64,000 bases of DNA from Mycobacterium sp. UM_WGJ (GCF_000455125.1 NZ_AUWR01000012.1:1-64000), one strand, 5' to 3'; positions 38,472 through 48,012 are shown, counted from the first letter of the stretch. Translations and numbers: made by a program. The notes: a model not told the origin generated them from the sequence alone.

Positions 38472-38716
38472 GAGACCTCTCGATTGGAAGTGTTCCCGCG
38501 ATTTTGCCGGGAAACTCGGCTCGGCGGCCGATCTTCCGGGTAAACACCTCGCGGAATGTCGCGTCGGGAAGGATGCGGGCGGTCTGGGATCTCGTTACTG
38601 CCGGAGGCCTAATTTCCCGATAAGCAGCTGGTCAGGGTGGATAAGTCTATTCTTTTCCGATCGGATGTATTCCGGATCGGCGGCGTAGCGATGAGCGTGA
38701 CAATCGGGGCGGGATC

Positions 38717-41326
38717 GTGCGTTTGTCGTGGCCTTTGACCGCCCGTCCGGCGGAGATGCGGACTCTCGAGACTGCCCTCGTGGCCTCGGATGTCGCTGGA
38801 ATCGTTGTCCATGGCGCCTCGGGTGTGGGGAAAAGCCGGATCGCACGTGAGGCACTGTCGGCTGCCGAGTCGCGGGGCAGTGAAACACGTTGGGCGGTAG
38901 GCACATCTGCGGCGCGCGCAATTCCACTCGGCGCCTTCACGGCGTGGATGCCGCCGGGTGTCACCGACACGGTTCAGTTGTTGCGGGGGGTGATCGAATC
39001 GCTGGTGGCCGCCCCTGCCGGCGCCACGGTTGTGGTGGGCGTCGATGACGCGCATCTGCTCGACGACCTGTCGGCCTTCGTCGTGCTCCAGATCGTGCAG
39101 CGAAACCTGGCGAGGGTGATTCTCACCGTACGTGAGGGCGAGTCAATTCCCGCTGCGGTGCATGAGATTTGGGCCTCTGGTCGGTTCGAAAGGCTCGATC
39201 TGCGGCCGTTGTCGATCGAGGAGACCACCACGTTGCTGGCGATGGCGATGGCGGGACCGGTGGATCCTGATGCGGTTCAGCGGCTCTGGAAGCTGACTCA
39301 CGGCAACGTGTTGTATCTGCGTCACATCGTCGAGCAGGAGGTCGCCGACGGCCGGATCGCGCAACTGCGCGGCTACTGGCGGTGGATTGGGGATCCAATC
39401 ATGCCGCTCAGCCTGGTCGAGCTCATCGAAAGTCGCTTCGGAACCCTGCCCGGGCCGATCAGCGATGTGATCGACACGCTGTCAGTCGGGGAGCCGATCG
39501 ATCTGGCCGCCCTGACCCGGATCACCGACCCTGTCGCGGTCGAGGAGGCCGATACCCGCGGCCTGATCACGCTGGAGTTCAGTGTCGGAGGTGTTCAGGT
39601 GCGGGTCGCGCATCCGCTCTACGGTGAAGTGCGCCGCACCCGTGCGCCGGCCACCCGGCTACGGCGGTTGCGCGGAGTGGTGGCCGCTGAACTCGCCAGG
39701 GCCGATGATCGAGACGACATCCACGTGCTGGTGCGCCGAGCTAGCCTGAGTCTCGACTCCGACCTCACCCCCGATGCCGATTTGCTGGTCCGGGCGGCGC
39801 GTGGCGCCGTCTGGCTGGCGGACTTGCCTCTCGCCGAACGACTTGCCGGAGCGGCGATCCGCGCCGGTGGCGGGCCGGAGTCGAGTTTCGTTCGTGCACA
39901 CGCATTGTCGTGGCTGGGCCGTGGCCGGGAGGCCGACAGTGTGCTCGCCGAGATCGCCGCCAGCGACTTGGCCGACGGCGAGCGGGCCCGGTTGGCGTTT
40001 CTGCGGGCCAGCAACATGCTCTGGGCGCTCGGTGAACCCGCGCGGGCGAAGGAAATCATCGATGAGGCTTCGCGCACCGTGCCGCGGCAGGCTCGCCGTT
40101 ACATCGATGCCTTCCTCACGGTGTACTGGTTTGCCGTGGACCGCCCGGATGCGGCGAGGCAGGCCGCCGAAGTGCTCGACGCGCAGGAGTTGCCCGCCGT
40201 TGTCGGCGCCGAGATTGCCTGGGTGCTTGCCTCCATCGCCGCGGACGCGGGGCGAACGGCCGAGGCCCTGGCCACCGCGGAGGCCGGGTATGGCGTCGCG
40301 GCTCGTTCTCTTGACGCTCCGCAGATGAGTTTCAACATCGCCGATGCACACATCGGTGCCTTGCTGATGGCGGGACGGGTAGGCGATGCCGTCGAGGCGG
40401 CCGAGCGGGTCCGTCGGCAGGCCGCCCAGCTACCCGGGGCGGCGGGGTCGCTCGGTGTCGCCGTGGCGGGCCTGGCGGCCCTGGGGGCGGGCCGCCTGGA
40501 CGCCGCGTGCCGGCTGTTGGAGCAGGCGGAAGCAGGATTGTCCGCCAGCCATGCCATCGGTTGGGGATACCGCTATCTCGTGCCGGGCATCACCGCGTCA
40601 GCCATGCGTGGTGCAACCGATGAGGCTGCCGCTGCTCTCGCCACGCTCGACACGCCGCCACGTCCTTTCCGCCTGCTCGATTGTGACCGGAGCCTGGCCC
40701 GGGCGTGGGTGGTCGCCGGCCAGGGCGCAGTCAGGGAGGCGGTCGCCGTTGTCAGATCGGCGGCCCAGGCCGCCGCGGCCAAAGGGCAGTTCGCGGCGGA
40801 AGTGATCTGTCTGCAGACCGCCGCTCAATTCGGGGATCGCACCGGTGCCGCCCGGCTGCGCGAGCTCGAAGATGTCGTCGAGGGGCCGCGGGTAGGCCTG
40901 GCAGCCCGGTTCGCCGCCGCGCTACGCGACGGAGATGCCGGGGAAATGGCCGTGGTATCGCTGGACTTCGAGCGTATGGGGGACCTGGTTGCCGCGGTCG
41001 ATGCTGCCGCCCAGGCAGCGATCGAGTACCGCCGCCAAGACCTGCGCGGAACAGCGTTGGTCTGCTCGACCCGCGCCGCCGCTCTGGCCGAACAATGCGG
41101 TGGCGCGAGCACCCCGGCGCTGCGCCAGGCCGCGCAGCCCTTGCCTCTCACCGATCGCGAGCAAGAGATCGTGATGTTGATCAGCGCGGGATTGTCCAAC
41201 CGGGAGATTGCCGAGCGGCTGACCGTTTCCGTTCGCACTGTCGAAAGCCACATCTACCGGGCGATGTTGAAGACGGACACCAACTGCCGTGACGAACTCG
41301 CAGCCCTGCGACCCCACCGCCCGTAG
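38717..41326 (+). CDS. Large LuxR-family ATP-binding (STAND-type) transcriptional regulator
   Basis: This 869-aa protein has an N-terminal AAA/STAND ATPase with Walker A GASGVGKS (about residues 33-40) and Walker B VVVGVDDAHLL. A long helical repeat region rich in Ala/Glu follows (about residues 330-800). The C-terminal LuxR helix-turn-helix contains LTDREQEIVMLISAG and VRTVESHIYRAM. Such proteins switch on ATP and an inducer and then bind DNA. It starts at GTG 38717. Two related palindromes directly downstream (41339 and 41795) are candidate operators for it. Confidence 0.85.
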   Translation: MRLSWPLTARPAEMRTLETALVASDVAGIVVHGASGVGKSRIAREALSAAESRGSETRWAVGTSAARAIPLGAFTAWMPPGVTDTVQLLRGVIESLVAAPAGATVVVGVDDAHLLDDLSAFVVLQIVQRNLARVILTVREGESIPAAVHEIWASGRFERLDLRPLSIEETTTLLAMAMAGPVDPDAVQRLWKLTHGNVLYLRHIVEQEVADGRIAQLRGYWRWIGDPIMPLSLVELIESRFGTLPGPISDVIDTLSVGEPIDLAALTRITDPVAVEEADTRGLITLEFSVGGVQVRVAHPLYGEVRRTRAPATRLRRLRGVVAAELARADDRDDIHVLVRRASLSLDSDLTPDADLLVRAARGAVWLADLPLAERLAGAAIRAGGGPESSFVRAHALSWLGRGREADSVLAEIAASDLADGERARLAFLRASNMLWALGEPARAKEIIDEASRTVPRQARRYIDAFLTVYWFAVDRPDAARQAAEVLDAQELPAVVGAEIAWVLASIAADAGRTAEALATAEAGYGVAARSLDAPQMSFNIADAHIGALLMAGRVGDAVEAAERVRRQAAQLPGAAGSLGVAVAGLAALGAGRLDAACRLLEQAEAGLSASHAIGWGYRYLVPGITASAMRGATDEAAAALATLDTPPRPFRLLDCDRSLARAWVVAGQGAVREAVAVVRSAAQAAAAKGQFAAEVICLQTAAQFGDRTGAARLRELEDVVEGPRVGLAARFAAALRDGDAGEMAVVSLDFERMGDLVAAVDAAAQAAIEYRRQDLRGTALVCSTRAAALAEQCGGASTPALRQAAQPLPLTDREQEIVMLISAGLSNREIAERLTVSVRTVESHIYRAMLKTDTNCRDELAALRPHRP

Positions 41327-41338
41327 GTCCGGAGACTG

Positions 41339-41354
41339 CAGTAGTGCACCACTG
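41339..41354. promoter_or_regulatory. Palindrome P1, candidate operator
   Basis: CAGTAGTGCACCACTG is a 16-bp palindrome with one mismatched pair position on each side, 12 nt after the LuxR-type gene and 74 nt before ATG 41429. It matches P2 at 41795 in 13 of 16 positions. Confidence 0.5.
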
Positions 41355-41428
41355 AACTACAGCCGCCCCATGCCCGTGATGATTGATATGGATGCCTCGT
41401 TACCAGACGCCAAGCGGGGAGGGTTGAC

Positions 41429-41611
41429 ATGATTGCCCCACGATCGTGCGGTCACGATTGGGCCAAAGACGGCACCTTGCTGCGCGTTGATTGCGAACGC
41501 GGTATCGGCTGGGTCGCGACGCATTATGACCTGAATCTGCAAGTCATCCAGCTGTTCAGGGGCTCCGTTGACGAGGTGCACCGGACAGCATCGCAGTGGG
41601 CGCAGGCATAG
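41429..41611 (+). CDS. Small ORF of unknown function behind palindrome P1
   Basis: This 60-aa ORF has a strong purine-rich ribosome site (GGGGAGGG, 41416-41423) at good spacing before ATG 41429. The product has no signal peptide or membrane segment; it contains HYDLNLQVIQLFRG and is otherwise featureless. Support is the ribosome site and the palindrome upstream, which resembles the one before the next small gene. The rest of 41612-41794 has no convincing gene. It may be a spurious ORF. Confidence 0.4.
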   Translation: MIAPRSCGHDWAKDGTLLRVDCERGIGWVATHYDLNLQVIQLFRGSVDEVHRTASQWAQA

Positions 41612-41794
41612 GCGGTCAGCCTCGAATTCCTTGGGCGGTAGCGACATTGTTGAAAGGCCGGTCCCATCACGCATGCGGGTGACTTCGTCATCGCTGAAGT
41701 GGATCGCCGCGTTTCGCGCATCCGTCCGAGAAAGATCGTCGCGTCGGTGCCGGGGATGAGCTCGGTATTGCGCCAGTGCAACCGGGGGAGATTG

Positions 41795-41810
41795 CAGTAG
41801 TCCTCTACTG
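41795..41810. promoter_or_regulatory. Palindrome P2, candidate operator
   Basis: CAGTAGTCCTCTACTG lies within a perfect 7-4-7 inverted repeat (GCAGTAG, TCCT, CTACTGC; 41794-41811). It is 64 nt before ATG 41875, nearly the same distance as P1 to its ORF. Confidence 0.55.
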
Positions 41811-41874
41811 CGTACTGCGTATCGGAACAGAGTCACGATTTTCCGATCACAGTGCAGCAGAAAGAAGACCCATC

Positions 41875-42060
41875 ATGTCCACGTTGTCTGCGGTACACGC
41901 CCATCCGTTGCACGTGCCGCACCTCAAGCACCTTCATGCGATCGAAGCCGTCGTGGCGATGTTCCACATGGGAACTCGGCCGGAACGGATCCACTATCCG
42001 CCGGACCTCACCTCCTTTCTCGAGAATGCCGCGTTGGCACGAGAGATGCGCCGACTGTGA
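41875..42060 (+). CDS. Histidine-rich 61-aa protein, first gene of the PE-PPE hydrolase operon
   Basis: This 61-aa ORF starts at ATG 41875 after AAAGAAGA. Its N-terminal third is rich in histidine (His8, 10, 13, 16, 19 and 21), which could bind metal. No signal peptide is seen. The stop overlaps the GTG start of the PE-PPE hydrolase in GTGA, so the two are translated together. The small product could be a partner or regulator of the hydrolase, or may serve only for coupling. I recognise no family. Confidence 0.65.
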   Translation: MSTLSAVHAHPLHVPHLKHLHAIEAVVAMFHMGTRPERIHYPPDLTSFLENAALAREMRRL

Positions 42061-43601
42061 CGGCGCGAAGGACGATGAGGCGTACACCGGCATTGCCGGT
42101 CGCCTTACTCGCCATGAGTACCACCGTGGCCGGCACCAGCCTGATCGCCGTCCCCCCGGTGGCGGCATCGCCCGCCCCGCAGGCCGGGGACATCCAACTC
42201 ACCGCCGGCGGCACGGCGTTGGTCTATGACGGCAGCGGAGGTCCGATGCTGCCGTCCCCGCAGTTTCTCGATGCGATCAACACGCTGTATCTGCAGCCCG
42301 GCGGCTTCACCGGCACGATGCAGGCCGCGCTGCTGCCCAACGAGCTCTATCCGATCACCGGTGTCAAGAGCATGGGATTCGGGGTGTCGGTGAGCCACGG
42401 CCAACCGATCATGTTCTCCGACATCCAAAATCAGATCGCCGCCGGCGGTGTGACGTCGGAGAATCCCCTGGTGGTTTTCGGCTACTCGCAGAGCGCCGCG
42501 GTGGCCTCGCAGGTCATGCCGCAACTGCGCGATGCGGGTGTCCCCAGCGACCTGGTGCACTTCGTGCTGGTGGGTGATGTCAACAACCCCAACGGCGGCC
42601 TGTTGAATACCTTCGATTTTCCGGCCGGCAACAGCTGGGCCTTCACCGCCGCGAACTTCCCGTTCAGCCCCGCGACCCCGTCGGATCTGTATCCGACCGA
42701 CATCTACAGCCTCGAATACGACGCCAGCGCCGACTTCCCGCACTACCCGCTCAATCTGTTGTCGGTCCTCAACGCCCTGGTAGGAAATTTCACCCAGCAC
42801 TTCATCTATGCCAACCTCACCCCGGAGCAGGTCGAAAGTGCGATTCTGCTACCGGGATCCGCGGCGCTGTCCGGTGAAGGCCTCACCGACTACTACATGA
42901 TCCCGAGCGCGAACCTGCCGTTGCTGATGCCGCTGCTGTTCCTCCCCGGGATCGGAAAACCCCTGTATGACTTGTTGGAACCCGTTACCCGGATCCTGGT
43001 GAACCTGGGCTACGGCAGCATCGATGAAGGATGGGATCAGGGGCCGGCGAATGTCCCCACCACGTTCGGGTTGTTCCCGCAGATCGACCCGGGGCAGCTT
43101 TCTACGGCACTGGGCAACGGCTTGCAGCAGGGCATCAACGACGCGCTCAACGCCATTGCGAATCCCGTCAGCTATGAAGAGCAGGTCGCGCCCTGGTTGC
43201 CGTTCGCGGACTCGATCTACACCCACGGATTCGCGCCGGAGAACCCGACGTTTGACGGTGTGATGGAGGGGCTTCTCACACTGGCTGGCTTCCCGGTTTC
43301 CGACGTGACGCTCAATTCACCGGTGGCCGACATCATCACCATGATCAACAGCACGCTGGCCTACGACTACTCGGCGCTGCTGCCCGCCGCCGACGCGGTC
43401 AGTGCGCTGTTCACCAGCCTCCCCGCGTACGCCGCGAACATCTTTGTCGACCAGCTTCTGGCAGGGGATCTTGTTGACGCGATCGGGCTTCCATTGGCGG
43501 CTTATTCAGGTCTGGTCCCGTTCGATCTGCTGCTCGGTGCTCCACCGGCACTGTTCGCGGCCATCGGCACCCTGGACAACTTCATGGAGCTGTTCTCGTA
43601 A
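42057..43601 (+). CDS. Secreted PE-PPE domain serine hydrolase without PE or PPE module
   Basis: This 514-aa protein has a signal peptide (about residues 1-37, cleavage near VAAS) and then a PE-PPE domain. The domain is an alpha/beta-hydrolase fold with the nucleophile elbow GYSQSA near residue 143 and the family blocks LVGDVNNPNGG and DIYSLEYDASADFPHYP. The PE or PPE export module of most relatives is replaced by a classical signal peptide. Such domains are esterases that act on envelope lipids, including the trehalose polyphleate synthase Pe. It overlaps the His-rich ORF by 4 nt. The 3' end overlaps the convergent cyclase gene by 20 nt. Confidence 0.85.
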   Translation: MTARRTMRRTPALPVALLAMSTTVAGTSLIAVPPVAASPAPQAGDIQLTAGGTALVYDGSGGPMLPSPQFLDAINTLYLQPGGFTGTMQAALLPNELYPITGVKSMGFGVSVSHGQPIMFSDIQNQIAAGGVTSENPLVVFGYSQSAAVASQVMPQLRDAGVPSDLVHFVLVGDVNNPNGGLLNTFDFPAGNSWAFTAANFPFSPATPSDLYPTDIYSLEYDASADFPHYPLNLLSVLNALVGNFTQHFIYANLTPEQVESAILLPGSAALSGEGLTDYYMIPSANLPLLMPLLFLPGIGKPLYDLLEPVTRILVNLGYGSIDEGWDQGPANVPTTFGLFPQIDPGQLSTALGNGLQQGINDALNAIANPVSYEEQVAPWLPFADSIYTHGFAPENPTFDGVMEGLLTLAGFPVSDVTLNSPVADIITMINSTLAYDYSALLPAADAVSALFTSLPAYAANIFVDQLLAGDLVDAIGLPLAAYSGLVPFDLLLGAPPALFAAIGTLDNFMELFS

Positions 43602-46600
43602 GCGCCGTCGCCCAGTCGATATGCCCTTCGAAGCCGAGCGATTCCGCCAGGGCGCGATAACGATTCACCGCTTCGGCGTGGTCGCCGCCACCGCGCACAC
43701 GGTAGAGCAGCGCGGTCAACCGCAGCAGCATGATTTCGCACATTGCCGAGCTTTCTTGGCATGCCCGAAGGCTCGCCAACCAGTTGATCGCCTCCTCGGC
43801 TTCGGCCAGATCGCTGTCGGCGGCGCGCTCCAGCAGCGTCTCTACCAGGACGCCGGTGGCCCAGACGCCGTAGAAGAGGTTCTCGGCATGGCGCAAGTCG
43901 GCGACAGCTTGGCGCATCTCCGCAATGGCGGCGTTGGGGTCGCCGTTGCGCGCCGTTTCGCGGGCGGCCCACACGTCGGTGACCGGGATGAGGAACAGTG
44001 CGCGTTTGCGCAGCCAAATGTCGCGGGTCTGCATCATCAGTTCGAGTCCCCGATGACGGTCGGCGACGTTGTCGCGATTGAGTAGCACGACGGCCAATGC
44101 GTACCCGGCCAAGCCAAGTGCGCGATCGCTGCTGGCCCGTTGAGCGGATCGCACCGCGTCCTCGCACGCGCGTTCCGCCGCGTCGCTGGGCCGAAGCGCC
44201 CCGTACTGCAGCGCGAAACCGTAGGTCCAGGCCACGGTGCTGCCGAGAGTTTCCGCGTTACTGCGTCGGGCCATCGCGACGGCATCGTGGAGGTCTTGGC
44301 GCCATCCGGCACGGCCCAGCCACCACCGCGCACTGCCCCGCCATGCCAGTGCGATCGCAAGAGGTGATCCCACACCGAAGTTGGCACCCTTGGCGGGGTC
44401 GCCCTCGGCCAGGTCGACGATGGTCTGCGACCACCGCAAGATCTCATTGAATTCACCGACACAGAGCCAGTTGACGAACGCCATGAACGCCAAGCCCATG
44501 GTCGGGGAGCGATCGCCGATCGACTCGAACAATGCCATCTGCTGGGATGCCAGCTGCGCGCCTTCACGTGATCGGCCCGCGTAAAGCAGCTCGGTGGCCA
44601 GGGCGGTCATCCCGATGGCCAGCGACACCTGATCGCCGGCCGCGCCGCACAACTCCTGCAGTTCCTCGAAGCGACTGCGGCTCTCCTGGACTTCTCGGGC
44701 CTGCCAGTCGGTGGCGCACAGCATGGTTAGCGGAGCGATGCGCATCGACAAATGTTCTGGGTCGGCTGCCGGAAGCGCGTCGGCGATGCGGCGCGCCCGC
44801 TCCCAGCTGCCCCGGGCCGCGACCAGATCGCGGTTGGTGGACCATGCCCCGGCCCGCATGTGCCAGGCGTACGCCTCGCGCAGTTCGCCCGCAGCCTGCA
44901 GGTGTTCGGCTATCAACGCCGCGTTGTCGTCCATCGACCCAGGCGCACGCTCCTGGATCGCTGCGGCCAGCTTCCGGTGCCAGCGGGCGCGATCGGACTT
45001 GAGCTGCGACTCGTAGACCACCGTGCGGATCAGCGGATGCCGAAAGGCGTACTGGGCACTCGCGGTGAGATCGACCTCGTCGATCAGCTCCGCGTCGAGC
45101 AACTCGTCGAACACCGCATCGACGCCCAGTGTGGGCAACAGCTCCGGGCCGAAGCGTGCTCCGATCACCGAGGCCGCGTTCAATGTTCGTTTGGCCCCGC
45201 TGCTGAGCTGGTCGGTGCGCGCCTCAATGGCCGCCTGCACCGTGGGTGGCACCGTGACGTCCGCGGCACGCGTGCGGCAGACGTAGCCGCCGTGTTCGCC
45301 GTCCAGCGCCCCGCGTTGGGCCAGCTCGCGCACCATCTCTTCGGCGAAGAACGGATTCCCGGCGGCTCGCCCGGCGATGATCGCGGTCAGCTCGCCGACC
45401 GACGGATCCGATCCCAACAGCTCGCCGGTCAGCGCCGTGATGTCCGAATCATCTAGCGGGGCAAGGATTATTTTCTGTGCATCGGGTAGCTGGGTCAGCG
45501 CGCCGCGGTAGCCGGGGCGGTAGGTGATCAGCACCATCGAGGGGGTGCGGGGGAGAACTGCCAAGAAGTCCGCGATCAGAGAATCGCTGACGGCATCGAT
45601 CCAGTGCGCATCCTCGATAATGAATAAAGTTGGTTCGGTGCGGGCCAACGACGCCGAGTTGATCAGAGCCGTCAGCCGGTCGCGGCGGGTATCGGCGTCG
45701 ATCTGGGGCAGTGCCACATCAGGGTCGGCGATACCCAGCAGATCGTCGAGCAGCAACAGGTCCTGGGGATCGGCGTGCCGAACGTGCTCGCGGACCCGCG
45801 TGCGGGCTTCCTCGCCGTCCATGTCGGTCACGCCGATGCTGGCCCGCAGCAGCGTGGACACTGCGTGGAACGGCACCTCGTTGGCATGTGACTCGCAGAA
45901 GGTCCACACCACCTCGACTCCGCGAGCGGCCGCGGCCGCGGCGGCCTCCCGAGCCATCCGACTCTTGCCGATGCCGGGTGGTCCCACCACGGTGGCCACT
46001 CCGCCGTGCCCTCCGATCGCGCGATCGAGGATCGCCTCCACAACGGCTAACTCCCCGTGCCGGCCGATCAGACGCGACTCCGAGCGCCGGATGGCGCGGT
46101 GCCGGTCGGCCATGCCCCACAGCCGGCTTGCGGGCACGGGTTCTGCGGTGCCCTTGATCTGAACCGGCTGCACCGCACCCAACATGGCCTGGCCCTCCAC
46201 GAGCCGCGCCGTCGACGCGCTGAGCATGATCCCGCCGGGCGGAGAGACCGCTTCCATCCGCTGGGCCATGCCCACCTGCTCGCCCACGGCGGCATAGCCG
46301 AACTGTCCCGAGCCGATACCGCCCGCGATCACCTCCCCGGAATTCAGCCCAACCCGCAGTTGCAACTCGATGCCGTCACGCTTGCCGACGTCGACTGCAA
46401 GGCCGGCGGCTTCCTGCTGAAGCTCCAAGGCCGCCAGGCAGGCCCGCACGGCGTGGTCTTCCAGGGCGATCGGGGCGCCGAACACCGCCATGATCCCGTC
46501 ACCGGTCCACTGTGTGATCGTGCTGCCGTAACGCCGCACCACGGCCGCACAGCGGTCGGCCAGGGCGGCCATGATCTCGCGTAGCCGCTCCGCGCCCACC

Positions 46601-46791
46601 GTCGTGGCGATCTCCATGGAATGCACCACGTCGGCGAACAGCACCGTCACCTGCTTGTATTCGGCCGGTGTCGGTACAGAAGCAACCGCGGTTCCGCATT
46701 CGTTGCAGAACCTGAAGGTTGCGGGCAGGCCAGTGCCGCATGAACTGCACACCAGGGCTGGCAGTTCCGACAGCGGCCCAACGCCGTTCAC
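43582..46791 (-). CDS. Class III nucleotide cyclase fused to STAND-type ATPase and TPR-like region
   Basis: This 1069-aa protein starts with a zinc ribbon (CSSCG and CNECG, about residues 15-35). A class III cyclase domain follows (about residues 45-215) with metal aspartates in LFADVV and TGDGIMAVFG. Next is an ATPase with Walker A GPPGIGKS and a Walker B-like LFIIEDAHW, then about 500 residues of helical repeats. It resembles M. tuberculosis Rv0386/Rv1358/Rv2488c but lacks their C-terminal LuxR helix-turn-helix. Whether it makes cAMP is uncertain. It starts at GTG 46791 and is convergent with the PE-PPE hydrolase. Confidence 0.85.
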   Translation of the reverse strand: MNGVGPLSELPALVCSSCGTGLPATFRFCNECGTAVASVPTPAEYKQVTVLFADVVHSMEIATTVGAERLREIMAALADRCAAVVRRYGSTITQWTGDGIMAVFGAPIALEDHAVRACLAALELQQEAAGLAVDVGKRDGIELQLRVGLNSGEVIAGGIGSGQFGYAAVGEQVGMAQRMEAVSPPGGIMLSASTARLVEGQAMLGAVQPVQIKGTAEPVPASRLWGMADRHRAIRRSESRLIGRHGELAVVEAILDRAIGGHGGVATVVGPPGIGKSRMAREAAAAAAARGVEVVWTFCESHANEVPFHAVSTLLRASIGVTDMDGEEARTRVREHVRHADPQDLLLLDDLLGIADPDVALPQIDADTRRDRLTALINSASLARTEPTLFIIEDAHWIDAVSDSLIADFLAVLPRTPSMVLITYRPGYRGALTQLPDAQKIILAPLDDSDITALTGELLGSDPSVGELTAIIAGRAAGNPFFAEEMVRELAQRGALDGEHGGYVCRTRAADVTVPPTVQAAIEARTDQLSSGAKRTLNAASVIGARFGPELLPTLGVDAVFDELLDAELIDEVDLTASAQYAFRHPLIRTVVYESQLKSDRARWHRKLAAAIQERAPGSMDDNAALIAEHLQAAGELREAYAWHMRAGAWSTNRDLVAARGSWERARRIADALPAADPEHLSMRIAPLTMLCATDWQAREVQESRSRFEELQELCGAAGDQVSLAIGMTALATELLYAGRSREGAQLASQQMALFESIGDRSPTMGLAFMAFVNWLCVGEFNEILRWSQTIVDLAEGDPAKGANFGVGSPLAIALAWRGSARWWLGRAGWRQDLHDAVAMARRSNAETLGSTVAWTYGFALQYGALRPSDAAERACEDAVRSAQRASSDRALGLAGYALAVVLLNRDNVADRHRGLELMMQTRDIWLRKRALFLIPVTDVWAARETARNGDPNAAIAEMRQAVADLRHAENLFYGVWATGVLVETLLERAADSDLAEAEEAINWLASLRACQESSAMCEIMLLRLTALLYRVRGGGDHAEAVNRYRALAESLGFEGHIDWATALTRTAP

Positions 46792-46848
46792 ACCGCTATC
46801 GTGTCACCGTGGCCCACGGCGGGATAGCGGCTTTCGCGAAGAGGGGCG

Positions 46849-47958
46849 CTACTCCGGGTGCGGCTCGGCGACCACGGTCGCCAGGTGCGGCTGGGCCTCG
46901 GCCTTGACCCGCTCGAACAGCTCTTTGTAGTACGGCATGCAGTCGGCCATCGCCTGCTCGGTGGTGAACAGCGGCCGGTAGCCGAGGTCGCGGCCGGCCT
47001 TGGCGATCGAGAAGTAGTTGTTCAGGTAAAGCCGCTCCACCGCACCGGGTTCCAACATCGGTTCGGGCAGGCCGAAGCGGAAGTGCAGCCACTGCCAGGC
47101 GAACATCACGTCGCGCACCATGCGTCCGGAAACCCGCAGCCGGGGCCAGTGCTCGCCGCACGCTTCGACGACCGGCCGCGCGAACTCAAACATGTTGATC
47201 GGTTCGCCGTCGTTGATGAAGTAGGCCTGACCGGGCGCCGATCCGCCGGGAACCAGGTGCTCGGCGGCCAGGATGAAGCCGTGAATCAGGTTGTGCACGT
47301 AGGAGTTGTCGAGCTTGGCTCGTTTACTGCCGATGAGAACTTTGACGTGACCGGCGACCACGCTTTCGAACAGCTTGCGGAACATGGTCTGGTCACCGTC
47401 GCCCCAGATGCCCGACGGCCGGATCGCACAGGTGAGCATGCCGTCGATGCCGTTCTCGCCCAGCACGAACTTCTCGGCGACCACTTTGGTCTCGGTGTAG
47501 AGGTCGTTGAACTTGGTGGTGTAGGCCATGGTTTCGTCACCGCCTGAGATGGCTTTGCCGCCCATCACCACACTGTTGGAGGCGGTGTAGACGAACCGCT
47601 TCACCCCGGCCCGCTGTGCCGCCTGGACCAGATTCTTGGTGCCGTCGACGTTGACCGCGAAACTGCGCCGGCGGATCTCGTCGGTGACTTTGGCACCGCC
47701 CTGCAGATCGATGATGGCCGCGGTGTGGAACACGGTGTCGATGTTGGCGACCGCCGCTGCCACCGTCGGAGGGTCGCAGATGTCGCCTTCGAGCTTCTCC
47801 AGGTTCGGGTGGTCGGGCAGGCTCGACGGTGCGCGGTCGAAGGAGCGCACCTGGTAGCCGCGTTCCAGCAGTGTCCTGACGAAGTTGGTTCCTACGAAGC
47901 CGGAGCCCCCGGTGACCAGTACCCGGCCGAGTTCCGTAGTCAGTGATGGATCACCCAT
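46849..47958 (-). CDS. 3-beta-hydroxysteroid dehydrogenase/isomerase
   Basis: This 369-aa extended SDR enzyme oxidises the 3-beta-hydroxyl of cholesterol or related sterols to the 3-ketone and can isomerise the double bond. The NAD motif is VTGGSGFVGTNFV and the catalytic pair lies in YTETK. A long C-terminal part with LEPGAVERLYLNNYFS is typical of the 3-beta-HSD family. It corresponds to M. tuberculosis Rv1106c, shown to be a cholesterol dehydrogenase. A TATGCT hexamer ends 7 nt before ATG 47958. Confidence 0.92.
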   Translation of the reverse strand: MGDPSLTTELGRVLVTGGSGFVGTNFVRTLLERGYQVRSFDRAPSSLPDHPNLEKLEGDICDPPTVAAAVANIDTVFHTAAIIDLQGGAKVTDEIRRRSFAVNVDGTKNLVQAAQRAGVKRFVYTASNSVVMGGKAISGGDETMAYTTKFNDLYTETKVVAEKFVLGENGIDGMLTCAIRPSGIWGDGDQTMFRKLFESVVAGHVKVLIGSKRAKLDNSYVHNLIHGFILAAEHLVPGGSAPGQAYFINDGEPINMFEFARPVVEACGEHWPRLRVSGRMVRDVMFAWQWLHFRFGLPEPMLEPGAVERLYLNNYFSIAKAGRDLGYRPLFTTEQAMADCMPYYKELFERVKAEAQPHLATVVAEPHPE

Positions 47959-47964
47959 CGGGCG

Positions 47965-47970
47965 AGCATA
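47965..47970 (-). promoter_or_regulatory. -10 hexamer TATGCT for 3-beta-HSD
   Basis: On the minus strand TATGCT ends 7 nt before ATG 47958; the mRNA is probably leaderless. Confidence 0.5.
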
Positions 47971-48012
47971 ACTGAACGTGTTTCAGTTCCCGTGGTCTTG
48001 CCCAGGGGGAGG

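Noticed and set aside
41357-41836. 159-codon minus-strand ORF between the LuxR-type gene and the PE-PPE operon
   Set aside because: It lacks a ribosome site or -10 near its start, has no motif, and overlaps both palindromes and the better supported plus-strand ORF.
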